Shown in pieces: positions 9,355-20,526 of a DNA stretch of 64,000 bases. This DNA comes from Odiellus spinosus. Lineage: Eukaryota > Arthropoda > Arachnida > Opiliones > Phalangiidae. The stretch lies in the NCBI GenBank assembly GCA_963920705.1, contig OY987230.1, positions 7,883,185 to 7,947,184 on the forward strand, in the 5' to 3' direction. The notes below the pieces were generated by a model, which saw only the letters and a list, made by a program, of their open reading frames with translations, was not told where the DNA came from and searched no databases. Numbering within the stretch: the stretch's first letter is position 1; each line of letters starts with the position of its first letter. Position numbers and translations under genes: made by a program.

Positions 9355-10063
9355 AGAGATAATGCAATCAAGAAGGATCAGATAAGGAGAGGAAAAGTGG
9401 GGCTGCGTTGAGTTAGAGAGAGAAGAGCCAACCTCCCACTCGGGTGGAAAGGGGGGATAGGAAATTCTCTAGGTAAACTGTTGTCACGTGGTCGCTAGCT
9501 AGCGCGTCTCACAAAGGATTCGTTTTACCCACGTGACAACAATTTACCACGAAGCATCTCTACCCCCGTCTGTCCCCCGTTCTCCCAGAGTGGGAGTTTA
9601 GGCCGACGCAGTAGGAGCCGCGCCGTTCCCACTTTTCCTCTCCTTATCTGATCCTTCTTGATGCAATCTAACAAGTGATTTTTTAATCGATTCCTTATAT
9701 CGTTTAATTAGGCCTAATCCACCAGTAAAAAAATTACAATCTAATTTTACAACAAAATAAATTAAAAACTTACCCAGAAAATAGGCTTAGCTGGATTCAT
9801 GAAGATCATGATTTCCTCGCGTATAAGGGCCAGCGACCAATGCGCAAAGGCCCGTCGATAAGGCGAGATCGCCACGAGACTTGCTAGCCCTTAACGCGAG
9901 GAAATCAGGGTCTCCATGAACCCAGCTAAGCCTATTTTTTGGGTAAGTTTCATAATTTATTTCTAGTTTAATATCTGTTTGTAATTTTTTTTGACTGATG
10001 GACTAGGCATTTTTAAACGACAAGGAATCGATTAAAAATCACTTGTTGTTAGGTTTCATTCTC
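9355..10063. mobile_element. Family A fold-back MITE copy 2, split by a family B element
   Basis: TTAA at 9351-9354 precedes the left terminus. Family B copy 1 interrupts it seven bases after its start, and the body resumes at 9661 with ATGCAATCTAACAAGTG. Its two arms meet around the centre at about 9875. The right terminus decays after GGTTTCATTCTC. Confidence 0.75.
9369..9660 (-). mobile_element. Family B MITE, copy 1, nested in family A
   Basis: A 292-bp element with ends CAAGAAGGATCAGATAAGGA and complement, flanked by the 7-bp direct repeat ATGCAAT (9362-9368 and 9661-9667). The interior has a second inverted pair around CACGTG (GTCACGTGG ... CCACGTGAC) enclosing GCTAGCTAGC. It is reversed relative to copies 2 and 3. 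Confidence 0.82.
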
Positions 10064-10626
10064 AATATTTCTATTTAGTTTGAAAAAAATGTAAAAAATA
10101 TTTTAGGAAAAATCTTATTTAAAATTATTGCATTTCATTTTCCCTTTCATTTTCAATCAGGTTTCTTAGAAAATTAGCGGTTGGGATAAAAAAATACCAA
10201 CTACTACAAATTCCCTGTTCTAACTAAAGGAAAAAAAAGCTTATACGATCTTTGGCTAGAAAACATCATCATCATCCTCCCACGACAGCGAAATTCCATT
10301 TCAACGAAAATTTGGGGAGAGAAATGTGGGAAAAATGGCATAGAATCTTAGCCGGCGGAGGATGAAATACCTTGAAAGACTAAAAATAACCCCTTACTGC
10401 CTGAGCGCCCCCTTATTTTTCATTTTGTCAGACAAGTCGAGCCAAGAGACGTACACCCCCGGCCAACAGACCAAGGATATCATTTTCTTTCTACTATCTC
10501 TGCTACATTTTCTTTCCATTCTCCATTATCAAAGTCAAGGTGCGAACAACATCGTGAGAACGTGGATCTAGACATTTTTTGGCAAAAACTAAATATTCTG
10601 GTGTTGTTTCCAAGGCTACGAAAAAC
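10064..10626. other. Intergenic, nothing recognised
   Basis: No repeat family member or convincing coding frame. The short frames at 10362-10571 (+) and 10503-10694 (-) overlap each other and have no domain. Confidence 0.45.
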
Positions 10627-10630
10627 TTAA

Positions 10631-11313
10631 AGGAAAACTTGTAGCTAAAAATATAACAACTTTTGAATTTATTTTCGGAATCACCGGATGCCAAAAAACG
10701 TATTCGATAATTTTCAAAACAATATTAGACACGTTTTTGATGTTTAAAATTAATTTCTAAAGTTTGGTTAAGCTTGAATAAAAGTAAATGTAAATTCGGG
10801 CCAATCATATTATATCAGCCTTCAACTGCGCTTGTAATGTCCAAAGAATATGCCTGAGGTCTTAGGCATCAAAGGTTAGGACATTGCTAGCGCAGTTGAA
10901 GGCTGAAATAATATGATTGGTCCGAATTTATATTTACTTTTATTCGAATTTTAAAAAAATTAGAAATTTAAACACCTGTTGGAGTGAGTATCAAAGGTCA
11001 ACATTGTTTGTCTACTCATTATCTCGATAAGAAACGTGTTGACCTTTGATCGAACGTAACCGATAACGAGACTAGAAGCCTACTGTCTACGATACAAGAA
11101 GTCAGTTTGCGGACTCCAGCCTAAAATGTAGAGACTTCCAAATGCTCAATAAAGAACCAGTTAGTACACGGACTTGTCACTAGTTTTAATTATATCGCAA
11201 CAACACCAAAAAAGTGTCTGAAAATTGTTTGAAAATCCTTGAATACATTTTTTGGTATGGCGATTCCGAAAATAAATTCAAAACCTGTTCCAATTTTAGC
11301 TCCAAGTTTCCCT
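10631..11313. mobile_element. Family E TTAA element, copy 1, carrying a solo LTR
   Basis: Flanked by TTAA (10627-10630 and 11314-11317). The ends AGGAAAACTTGTAGCTAAAA and complement pair. An inner inverted repeat (GGGCCAATCATATTAT ... ATAATATGATTGGTCC) surrounds the centre near 10850. A solo LTR interrupts the right arm. Confidence 0.75.
10977..11202 (+). mobile_element. Solo LTR of a retrotransposon
   Basis: A 226-bp sequence that starts TGTTGGAGTG and ends ATATCGCAACA, so it has the 5'-TG...CA-3' termini of LTRs. It is flanked by the 5-bp duplication ACACC (10972-10976 and 11203-11207). It contains AATAAAGAACC, a good polyadenylation signal, in its second half. No internal retrotransposon coding sequence is present. 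An inner hairpin (AGTATCAAAGGTCAAC...GTTGACCTTTGATC) lies at its start. Confidence 0.8.
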
Positions 11314-11611
11314 TTAATAACTAAGTTACTCTCAAACTTGAGCTTAATTAATTACCTTGGTTTAACAATAAAATAGTAATCTGAGTGTCTTTTTAACTTT
11401 TAGAGGGGTCCATGCCTCATTACAAGGTCTATACAAAACCTATTTATCGATAGTTTTAATATCGATTTAATTATTAATTTACTAAGTTAAAGAATTTCCT
11501 TAAAAAGCCTCGATCTTTGGGGTATTTAATAGTGTCAAAAAACGGTCAAATGTCAATGTTGGCTTCGAGAATAAGTGGCAGTATGAATAAGGGTTTTCAT
11601 TTTTGTATAAG

Positions 11612-11711
<100 letters not shown>

Positions 11712-11779
11712 TCCAATCTCGGACAATATAAACATCAGAAGGAGACAGTACTTGAAGGGAAAAACTGCGAAGTAAAATT

Positions 11780-12330
11780 CAAAATGTCTTTGGTTCACTT
11801 TTTTTGCATTCGGGACTTTCGGGTTATTTTATTTGGTCTATTTAGTCGAATCATGTAAAACTGACGCCACGCCTAGAGAATTTTTTCAATATCTGAAGAC
11901 GCAGTTAAATCATGCTTCAAATCTACAACAAGGCATATTATGACTGGAACGTGGTTCTGAAATTTTCGTAGTCAGAGGCCATGGATAAATAATAGTGCCT
12001 AAGTCACTATTAATTTATCCATGCTGAAGATTAAATTCCCGAGTTTGGCGCGAGATCTATTTGACAAGGACTAAATCGAATCAGGTGGTATGTCTAATTT
12101 GACATTCTTTGATTAGTTGGACATCAAACGCCGGCCAATTTTCTGGGTATGCCGATTTTTTTCTTTGTTCTATGGGAGCACATTGAAATGAAGAGTAAAA
12201 CCGACGTTACACGTATGTAAAAACAGCCTCGCGAACTTTTTTTAATTTCTTGTGATTACAATCTCTAGCCGGGTGCGAACTCAATTGGACAAGGCCCGAA
12301 TAGAGTCAGGTTGCGTGTGTATCATAAATT
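11780..12330 (+). repeat. Family R dispersed repeat, two adjacent copies
   Basis: Two successive related segments, each ending in a block close to TTTGACAAGGCCCGAATCGA. Each is preceded by 'accgacgccacgcgtatgta'-type sequence and an AATTTCTTG/AGATTAAAT block. The second starts near 12125. The first contains a small near-perfect hairpin at 11979-12022 (CATGGATAAATAATAGTG and complement). Confidence 0.6.
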
Positions 12331-12958
12331 GGTTACAACAGAGAAAATTTACTACAGGCATATAAGATCTCCCGTTTGTACAGGCATTACTAGAAGGGCA
12401 CTGCGCCCCTCCTGTTTTAGGGATCTCCTCTGTTTCGATTGTCTCTCATTGACTGATGCCACTGCTTACCTATGATTGTCGTCATAACCGGAAATACAAG
12501 TGGTATTTTAAACAGATCCTTCTATTCCTGTAATATATTTTCTCTGGTTAGAATATTGCCTATTATAGTGGCAGCATTCTCTTATTATCCCCTTCTGATA
12601 ACATCGATGCAAGTTCTTTCACGTTCGACGGAAAATGATGTTAATATCAAAAAGAAACGAGATCGGTATGAGTGTTTTTGACAAGGCTATTATTCATTTT
12701 GTAGAATTTGAAGGTTCTGATCTCAAGCTGGTACCGAAGGGCTCATGGTGGAAAGAATCACTTTTATATGTCAAAAAGTTTTTTTGTTTTTTTATAAAAA
12801 GGCTTACTAGGAACCAGATATAGAATTTCACTCGACTGTGATAAAATAAACCTGAAACAAGCATCTCTTTTTTGAAAGGAAGGCTATTTATAGTATGACA
12901 AGATAATGATATTCATCTAGAAACATACATGTTTAAAACTAGGTTTACCTGTCAGGTC
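12331..12958. other. Intergenic, nothing recognised
   Basis: Two overlapping short plus-strand frames (12472-12681, 12635-12823) lack any recognisable domain. No repeat match was seen. Confidence 0.45.
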
Positions 12959-12962
12959 TTAA

Positions 12963-13108
12963 AGGAATACTAAAACACGATAAGCCAATTTTGATAGGTT
13001 TTAAATTTATTTCTAGTTTAATATTTGTTTGAAATTTTTTGACTGTTGGATTATTACAATTAAAACGATAAGGAATCGATAAAAATCACTTGTTGTTGGG
13101 TTGCATTC
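12963..13108 (+). mobile_element. Family A MITE copy 3, deleted to the right arm
   Basis: TTAA at 12959-12962, then a short remnant, then the right arm from GATAGGTTTTAAATTTATTT to GTTGGGTTGCATTC. The left arm and centre are missing. Confidence 0.65.
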
Positions 13109-13122
13109 TTTTTTTAATGTAT

Positions 13123-13965
13123 TTGGTAATTTGTAATTAATTATCAAAACCGCAAACTAGATCCCCTAAGCCTAAATCCGTCGAGAAGAAATTTGACTGT
13201 AAAACTTTTCGAAAAAAGTGAGTTGCTGATGCCAATGAAATATCGGATAAAATTGTCGCTTAAACCAGAAGCCGATGAAACCCTCCTTTGAAGTCTACTA
13301 CTCCTATGTTCCATATAGCGCTCCTCTCTGTATGGGTAAAATTCACAATTTTACGAGTTAGAAGGGGTCCTACTTCATACCCCCCTGTCTACGGAAAATT
13401 GGAAATTCTCTCTCTCCACAAACGACGACGTTTTTTAGACGAACTCCAAGGCTGCTAGAGATATTCGCTCGACGAGCTCCCGCTCCGAAAACATCTACCG
13501 TTAGGAGGCGTACGGATAGCGCCTTTTGAGAATAACCCATACAGAGAGGGGTAGACAAGACCCGGGAGTAATAGACTTCAAAGGAGGGTTTCATCGGCTT
13601 CTGCTTAAACCAATACATTTCTAACAAACATATATTTTGGTTCACGCGCGAATTCGAGCCTAATTCAGCAACTTTGATAAATTAACAGCGTATTACCATG
13701 GACGAATTCTTTGGAGAGTTTTGATAATGTTTTAGGGCATATATCAACCGTCTAAATCGATTAAAAATAACCACTTTCGCTATTTTTACGCAACTTTATC
13801 GTAAACAAGAGTGTACGATACGTTCTTATCTAAAAATCTAATGGATCCAGGCAAACGAGGTAATTAAGTTTGACGGTTATATTAGCGATGGCAGCCTCTA
13901 ACATCTAGGTGATGTCAGCCATGCAATTTCTTAGCCACACAAAGTTTTTCAATTTTTATACACCA
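13123..13965 (+). repeat. Family M dispersed repeat, copy 1, split by a family D element
   Basis: Matches 23640-24250 in the same orientation. Shared blocks include TTAATTATCAA...CTAAGCCTAAATC, TTCTTATCTAAAAATCTAAT and GTCAGCCATGCA. Family D copy 1 interrupts it. In both places family M sits beside a family A copy. Confidence 0.7.
13266..13603 (+). mobile_element. Family D MITE, copy 1
   Basis: A 338-bp element with ends CAGAAGCCGATGAAACCCTC and complement, flanked by the 7-bp duplication CTTAAAC (13259-13265 and 13604-13610). Subterminal inverted blocks (CTCCTCTCTGTATGGGT and complement) lie inside. The open frames across it are by-products. Confidence 0.85.
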
Positions 13966-14011
13966 TAGCTGAATAACTAAAAGAGAATTTTAGTCATCAA
14001 CAAAGGCTTAA

Positions 14012-14080
14012 AGTGAGGCTGTCACCTATTATTTCGATGACCTATAAAACCACTTTTCCCAAAGAAAATCTCGTGCAACT
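14012..14080 (+). repeat. Family F terminus, isolated
   Basis: TTAA (14008-14011) followed by AGTGAGGCTGTCACC, the terminal sequence of the family F TTAA element, but no full body is recognisable downstream. Confidence 0.5.
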
Positions 14081-16319
14081 AGTTTTGATAGTTTTGCCAC
14101 TGTTTGCCGTTAGAGAACACTTATCAAGGTCAGATTTTGTTACATCTTTATCAATTAAGATAGATGTACTAGGTATAAACCAAAAGTTTACTATTACTCT
14201 GACGCAGTGGAGGAAAAAACTAAAAAAGCGTTGAACAACACCAAAATCAAGTCATTGGATTTCGCGTGAAAAATGAGCTCTGGGCATTAGCACTAGTAAA
14301 ATATGTTAACACCGCAACAATGACTCTAGACAGCCCGAGAGAATAAGAGCTAGATGTTAAAGGCTTCGTTACATCGGCTTTAAAAGTGACGTAAGTTCTG
14401 GCAAATATCTACTATAGCCTTATATACATCAATTTATTGGAGTAAAGGTTATAAGACATCACTTAGCATTGTTGTAAAGTAACCTTGGTCTGTTATATTT
14501 ATGGCTTCGTAGTTGTAAAAATATTATGCCGAATGGTATACGCGCTTATAGAAGCATATTATCATTGTATTTTATTATTGGCACGCGGTGGAAATAAGAA
14601 ATACTTTACGCTTAAGAACTTTTAAGGGTATACACGCATACATTTATGTCTAGACAGATTAAAAATTATGTTATTTAAAACTACAATCAAATTCAAAGTG
14701 CGCTTTCTTTATAAACCAATCTGGATTTAAAACTATAAGTATGAAGTATATTTTTAGTAGCGTTTGGCTAAGAGCTGAAATTTTGTATTCGGGTTTTTAT
14801 TATCGAATCGGTTATTAGGTTCGACTTAAAGGGACTATCTGCGACTATTAAAGTCCCTTTAAAGACGTCTTTTCTTACTTTGCAGACTACGTTGACCATA
14901 TCAAATTGTACAGTCAAAGCGAGGCTGTGTACATAAGGGAAGATCATTTTAAAGGGGCAAATTTCAGAGCAAATATGAACTTTATTACTGCATGTAACGG
15001 TCTCGTAAATTATTTTAATTTTATTAGTAGGCTAATTGAACATGGTCAACAAATTTTGTGTAAAGGAGAATAAATTTTCCTTGGCATATTTGGAGTTCAG
15101 AGCGGCTGCTCATAAACATGATATTAATACTTAAAAGTATACGCAAATGGAATTATAACGAGAATATTTCTAATTAAGAAGTGATTAAATTTGGATTTAA
15201 TGTTACGGTGAAAAATGAAGCCAAATCTGTTAAGCCTTGGCCTAATTAGGGTGTGATTCCTCATTTTTTATATTTTTTTTTCACGTTTTCTAAGGTTATT
15301 TGAACAATAGTTTTATAACTTCAATTATATAATTATCTATGTACGTCTGTCGGTCGGGAACGCTAAACTTTAAACGCGACGATAGCGAAACGAGGAAAAG
15401 CTGAAGTGAATTGATACACAATACTATTAAACTTAATTCAGAATAAGTAGTTCATTGAACTCGAGTATAAAAACGAGAGTATTTGTTGCGAACGCGCGCG
15501 GCTTTAAATTAAACTCAAAGCTCCCGAATTTGAATTTCATTTCTTTTATAGGCTTGAGACTAGATTTAGGCTTAACGTTTTAAGAGAGGTTATGATGATT
15601 TTTACGATGTTTAACAAATGTTTTAAGTTAAATAAATTTAGTTTCGTGAATTAAATTATCTTTAAGTGATGGAAAATATAGTTTCGAACAGATATGGTCG
15701 CTGTCAAAGGTAATTTTGTAAATAACTGAAACAATGCAAGAGACATTTCTGTATTTATAATGATATATATTATTATTTTATCATTATATGATTGAGCAAC
15801 ATAGCTAAATAATATTAAAAAAAAAAAAAGTCCGTCATTGGTTATATTTTTTAAAGTCTTTCATTTTTGATGGGTACTAGGCCTAGCGAATTCAGTTTTA
15901 AAATTCGGCAAAAATTTTAACATCCTAATTTATTTCCCAACACGACTTAAATGCCTAATGTCATCAAGTTTGTTTAATTCAACTGAACCAAAACCCATAA
16001 ATAAAAGCTAGAAAAAACCTCACAGCGCTATGATGGGTTAAAATTACAGTTAAACAGCTATTGAATCTACAAGTGGATTTGTAAATCGTAAAACGTAACA
16101 TTTTTGAAAAACCACAGATACTTCGGTACAAACTGAGTCAAACGATCACGCGTAACGAGGTCTAAAAACCAAAAATTGATAGAACCCAAGTATTCAAAAT
16201 GTAAAATAAGCCGTAATATATACCGAGCAAAAGATCAATCCAAATGTTTCGAAAAAACAAAAAGGCCCTTTTTTTCTAAACCAATAGACCTCCAAAATAG
16301 ACATTAACGAGGAAACGGA
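14081..16319. other. Long intergenic stretch without recognised features
   Basis: AT-rich sequence. The one structure seen is a tiny hairpin at 14830-14858, AGGGACT...AGTCCCT, flanked by TTAA on both sides, perhaps a remnant of a TTAA element. No coding frame looks real. Confidence 0.45.
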
Positions 16320-16331
16320 GCCAAGGCTTAC

Positions 16332-16734
16332 CGATTTAAAGTCTCATCGAAGTATTAGAATCGTTTATGGAGAAACCGTACCGACTACCGAGAGAAACCG
16401 GCTGTTAGTTTTTCGAAAAACGCGTCTTATACGAGCTAGCAATCTCTCGGGCACTGATCCGCCGTTGGTTCTTCCAAGTTTCACAATACCGTCGAGAAGT
16501 TTCGCGCTGGAAGAGAATCAATACGAGCTAGAGACACTGGCACGGACTCTCGTCGACCGTAGCCGCTGTAAGCTAGCTAGGGACGAAGGGCTTTCTCCTA
16601 TTTCTCAGAGTGAGAGACTAAAAATTCTCGTTGCCAGCAGCAACCAGTTGCTATATCTTCTCCAAAGGATACCCTTTTATAATATATAACCCGCCTTAGC
16701 CCTAAGGCTAGGACTCTAGGAGACTGCAGCCAAT
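16332..16734 (-). promoter_or_regulatory. Candidate TATA/CCAAT promoter and first exon, minus strand
   Basis: Read on the minus strand, a CCAAT box in ATTGG form (16734-16730) is followed 49 bp downstream by a textbook TATA box, TATAAAAGGG (16681-16672). About 340 bp further on is a possible splice donor, ATCG|GTAAGC, with the exon ending at 16332. The segment is richer in GC than its surroundings. It points the same way as the PRRT-like gene 12 kb downstream, so it could be that gene's promoter with a non-coding first exon, but nothing proves the link. The 74-codon plus-strand frame here (16465-16689) is probably chance. Confidence 0.3.
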
Positions 16735-17139
16735 GGGAGGGGGGAATAGTAATGGGGATACGGACTATTTGAAAATTGCCAGGTAAAACGGTGGAACGAG
16801 CCACGAGCGACTTTTGATCCTCCGCTTTTTGGTTTTTTGCTTCTCGCTACTCGCTAGGCCTATACAGTGAACTATAAAGTCCAGCAGCTTCTCTCTGTAT
16901 CTCTTTCACCCTTCCTGTCTTTAGAATCTATCTTGTCGCTACGGAGCGACCCCAGCGCGAGCAACGGAAGCTAGCGTGCTTAATCCAGATATAGTATATA
17001 ACAAGGTGGGAAAAACTGGGAAAGCGCGGGAAAACTCTCGAACTCTATGTCTGACTGGGAGAGACAAAGTCACGTGTTGTAAACGATACAGAATGGCGGG
17101 AAAAAAATACGGAATACAAATTAATGTATCAGAATTTCT
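16735..17139. other. GC-richer flank with GGCGGGAAA-type motifs
   Basis: It contains GCGCGGGAAAA and GGCGGGAAAAA (near 17024 and 17096), which resemble E2F sites. These and the CACGTG at about 17072 would fit a regulatory region. No gene is visible. Confidence 0.25.
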
Positions 17140-17400
17140 ATATCTTAAAGTATAGACACGCAACCTTACTCGATTCGGGCAACTTGTCAAATTGATCTCG
17201 CGCCAAACTGGGCGAATTTCATCTTCAGAAAAAAAAATACGCGTGACGTCGGTTTTACTTTTTATTTCAATGTGTTACCATAGAATAAACAAAGAAATCG
17301 GCTTTCCCAATTAGAAAAATCTTTAAATTTGGAAAATTCCAATAGAATTCGACCAAATAGATCAACAAAAGTGAACCAAAATTTAAAATGCAATTAATAT
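17140..17400 (-). repeat. Family R dispersed repeat, inverted copy
   Basis: The complement matches the copies at 11.8-12.3 kb: CTCGATTCGGGCAACTTGTC here is the reverse of the GACAAG..CGAATCGAG block. It continues into ATCTCGCGCCAAAC and the 'cgcgtgacgtcggtttta' block. Confidence 0.6.
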
Positions 17401-18904
17401 AATAGTGGAAACATTCACACTACGCGATTTTACTGAGCTTAAATATTATTAGTTAATAATGGAACACAACGAATTCGCAATAGAATGCATCACAGTCATC
17501 TACAGAAAGAGTTAAAATCAAATAATGAATGACGTAAAATACAAGAAGTGGCCCATTTTTGGTTTGTTTATCATTATCAATGCTAATTTTAATTTAATAA
17601 TGTAGCCTTTTTATTTTATTTTAGATATAGATTAGAGATTTGGTTCTCGGCTATTGGTAATATTTAGTATTCCCAACTAGTTTTTGTTTACCATCTAATT
17701 GGAACGTCAACTCACTCAACAACAGACAAGATAGAAAGATTTTAATTTGACTTCGGGGAAAACAAGATGGATATCGCATAGGAATAGCTACACCTATTAT
17801 GGTTGTAAACGCTTAATATCCTCTTCAGACAAATATAACTTTATATTATGTTTTAAAGTAAGTGTAGCAATTAATTTAAACAAATTTTCCGTTCCACCCG
17901 CCACCCTTTATAAGATTCCACTGGCTTTATCTAGAGGGCGGAATAATCTGCTCGATACCTCGATACCAGTCCAGGCATTCCCATGATCAATTTCCCGCAA
18001 AAATGTCTGAAGAGTTTGTACTCTAACCATATTTCCATAAAAAGAAAATATTTTAATTACAAACCTAAAACGGCTCTAATCTTGCCCTCGCGTATTTGTG
18101 TAGTAGCCTCGATGATTTCGCTTTTGAAAAATTCGTGAATAAATAATACGCGACTACTTGTTTCTTGTTTTATTCCAACGCCGCGAACAATATAAATCCT
18201 ACACCCACACCCTGATAGGGTTGAGGTGTGGCTAAAATGCTTCGTAAATTGTTAAAAGATGTTCTTGGATATTTTATTTTTGTTATTTTTTTTTTTTTTT
18301 TTTTAAAAGATGGTGATTTTTTTACGGTTTTGCCTCAAGGTTAGCGATAATTACTTTGGGTAAACACCTTGGCATCTTGTGGATAGGGGATAACATCCTA
18401 TTTTTAAACTCAATTTATTTTGGTTTTTATAATAAACGAATTGGCAGGAAAGTTGCGGGAAATATTTTCTCGAAGGGAAGGTAAAACGACAAATCTAATA
18501 GAGGCTCAGAAAAGTTAAATTTAAAATGTGAAAAACTAATTGTTTAATATAAATTAAATTCTCAATATGTTCAAGTTTTCACCGAAGTTCTTTTCAAGAT
18601 ATTTTACACAAAACTATGCCCGCTACACTTCTTGATACCAAGAACATACAAAAGAAGTTCGATTAGTCGAACCAGCCCTTTTCCATTTTGGAAATTAGAT
18701 CACTCTAAAATTCCCAATAGAGCTTTACTTTTTCAAGATTTCAAAACAACCCCATTTAGGGGATTCTTAGAATTCTATAAAAAAATAAGAATATACGTCA
18801 GTCAATATCAGAAGCGAAGGCGGACGAATACGAACTATTTCTGACGACTAAAATAACTATTTTGATCGGGGATAGGCCCATAAAATAGTATATGATTTTG
18901 GGTT
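17401..18904. other. Intergenic, nothing recognised
   Basis: AT-rich, with a T run at about 18289-18304. The short frames at 17747-17986 and 18632-18844 have no recognisable domain. Confidence 0.45.
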
Positions 18905-19860
18905 AAATATTTCGAAATAGATTAAAGATTTAATTTTAAATTTTTAAATCATGATGAAATGGATTAAAGATTTAGTTTAAAATTTTTAAATCATGATGAA
19001 ATGGATTAAAGATTTAGTCTCAAATTTTTAAATCATGATGAAATGGATTAAAGATTTTAATTTTTAATAAAGATCGAATGTTTCAACAATGATGAAAGGG
19101 ATTAAAGATCGAATGTTTCAACAGTGATGAAATGGATTAAAGATCTAGTCTTTACTCATGATATAATGGATTCAATATCTAATGTTTCAATCGTGATGAA
19201 ATAGACTATCCTGAGGAAATGGACTATAGATCTAATTTTTAATATTGAGGAAATGGACTATAAAGCAAATTTTTAATCCTGAGGAAACAGACTATAGAGC
19301 AAATTTTAAACCATGAGGAAATGTACTATAGAGCCAATTTTTAATCCTGAGGAAATGGACTATAGAGCTAATTTTTAATATTGAGAAATATACTACAGAG
19401 CAAATTTTTAAACCTGAGGAAATGGACTATAGAGCAAATTTTTAAACCTGAGGAAATGGACTATAGAGCAAATTTTTAAACCTGAGGAAATGGACTATAG
19501 AGCAAATTTTTAAACCTGAGGAAATGGACTACAAATCAAATTTTTAATCCTGACGAAATGGACTACAAAGCAAATTTTTAATCCTGACGAAATGGACTAT
19601 AGAGCCAATTTTTAATCTTGAGGAAATAGACTACAGAGCAAATTTTTAAACCTGAGGAAATGGACTACAGAGCAAATTTTTAAACCTGAGGAAATGGATT
19701 AAAGAGTATTTTTTTTAATATTGATGAATGGATTAAAGATTGAATTTTATAATGTTGATGAAATGCATTAATTTTTTTTTTTAATATTAATGAAATTGAT
19801 TAAAAAATGTTAATGCTTTTTTTAAGGAATTAAAGATAAAATTTACTAATCATGACGCAA
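18905..19860. repeat. Degenerate minisatellite, 42-bp units passing into 34-bp units
   Basis: It begins with 42-bp units ('ggattaaagatttagttt..aaatcatgatgaaat') and changes to 34-bp units ('ggactatagagcaaattt..cctgaggaaat'). The best-preserved run is near 19400-19700. About 25 units, with a common GAxGAAATGGA core. Confidence 0.85.
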
Positions 19861-20194
19861 TGGAATAAAAATCGCAATCAAGATTGGCGAGCAGCGCGGA
19901 AATTTATTAATCTGATTAATCTGACTAAATATCGAGGTGCACCACAAAAGAGGAATGAACTTTTAAAGACTTTGCAAATATGGGATTAGACATCCGTGTT
20001 TAAAGGCGGAACTTTTGCTATATTATTTTTACGACTAGAAAACGCCCCAACAACAAAAAAACAAAACCAACCCCTCTAATAAAACGGTCGGAAAGAAAAA
20101 GAAAAAAAGAAATTATGGGGAAATTAATTTCTGGCTCACAAAATATCGATCAACAGTCTTAGAATATTTATCGTAAGGGGTTCGACCTTTTCTT

Positions 20195-20229
<35 letters not shown>

Positions 20230-20526
20230 TTTTTATATATTCTCCGATACGAGAAAGAAGAGTCAATTAAAAATCAGAGGAAATGAACTATAATAGTCTC
20301 GTTACCATGCTAATTATGACGTCATATTTGAACGATGGTTATTGAGATTGAATTCTTAATGTTCAACTAGTTTTAATTCAAGATGAAATATATATATATA
20401 TATTCTTGATCTGAAAATTATAGCCTATACACAAAAACTATTTAATCTGGTAACTGAAGAAAAATCTGAAATATTTTTTATATTTATAGAAACGATCCAA
20501 ATTCGATGAAATTCTCAATAAATAAC
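19861..20526. other. Intergenic with a T32 run
   Basis: It contains an uninterrupted T run at 20197-20228 and a (TA)n patch at about 20391-20402. Nothing else recognised. Confidence 0.5.
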
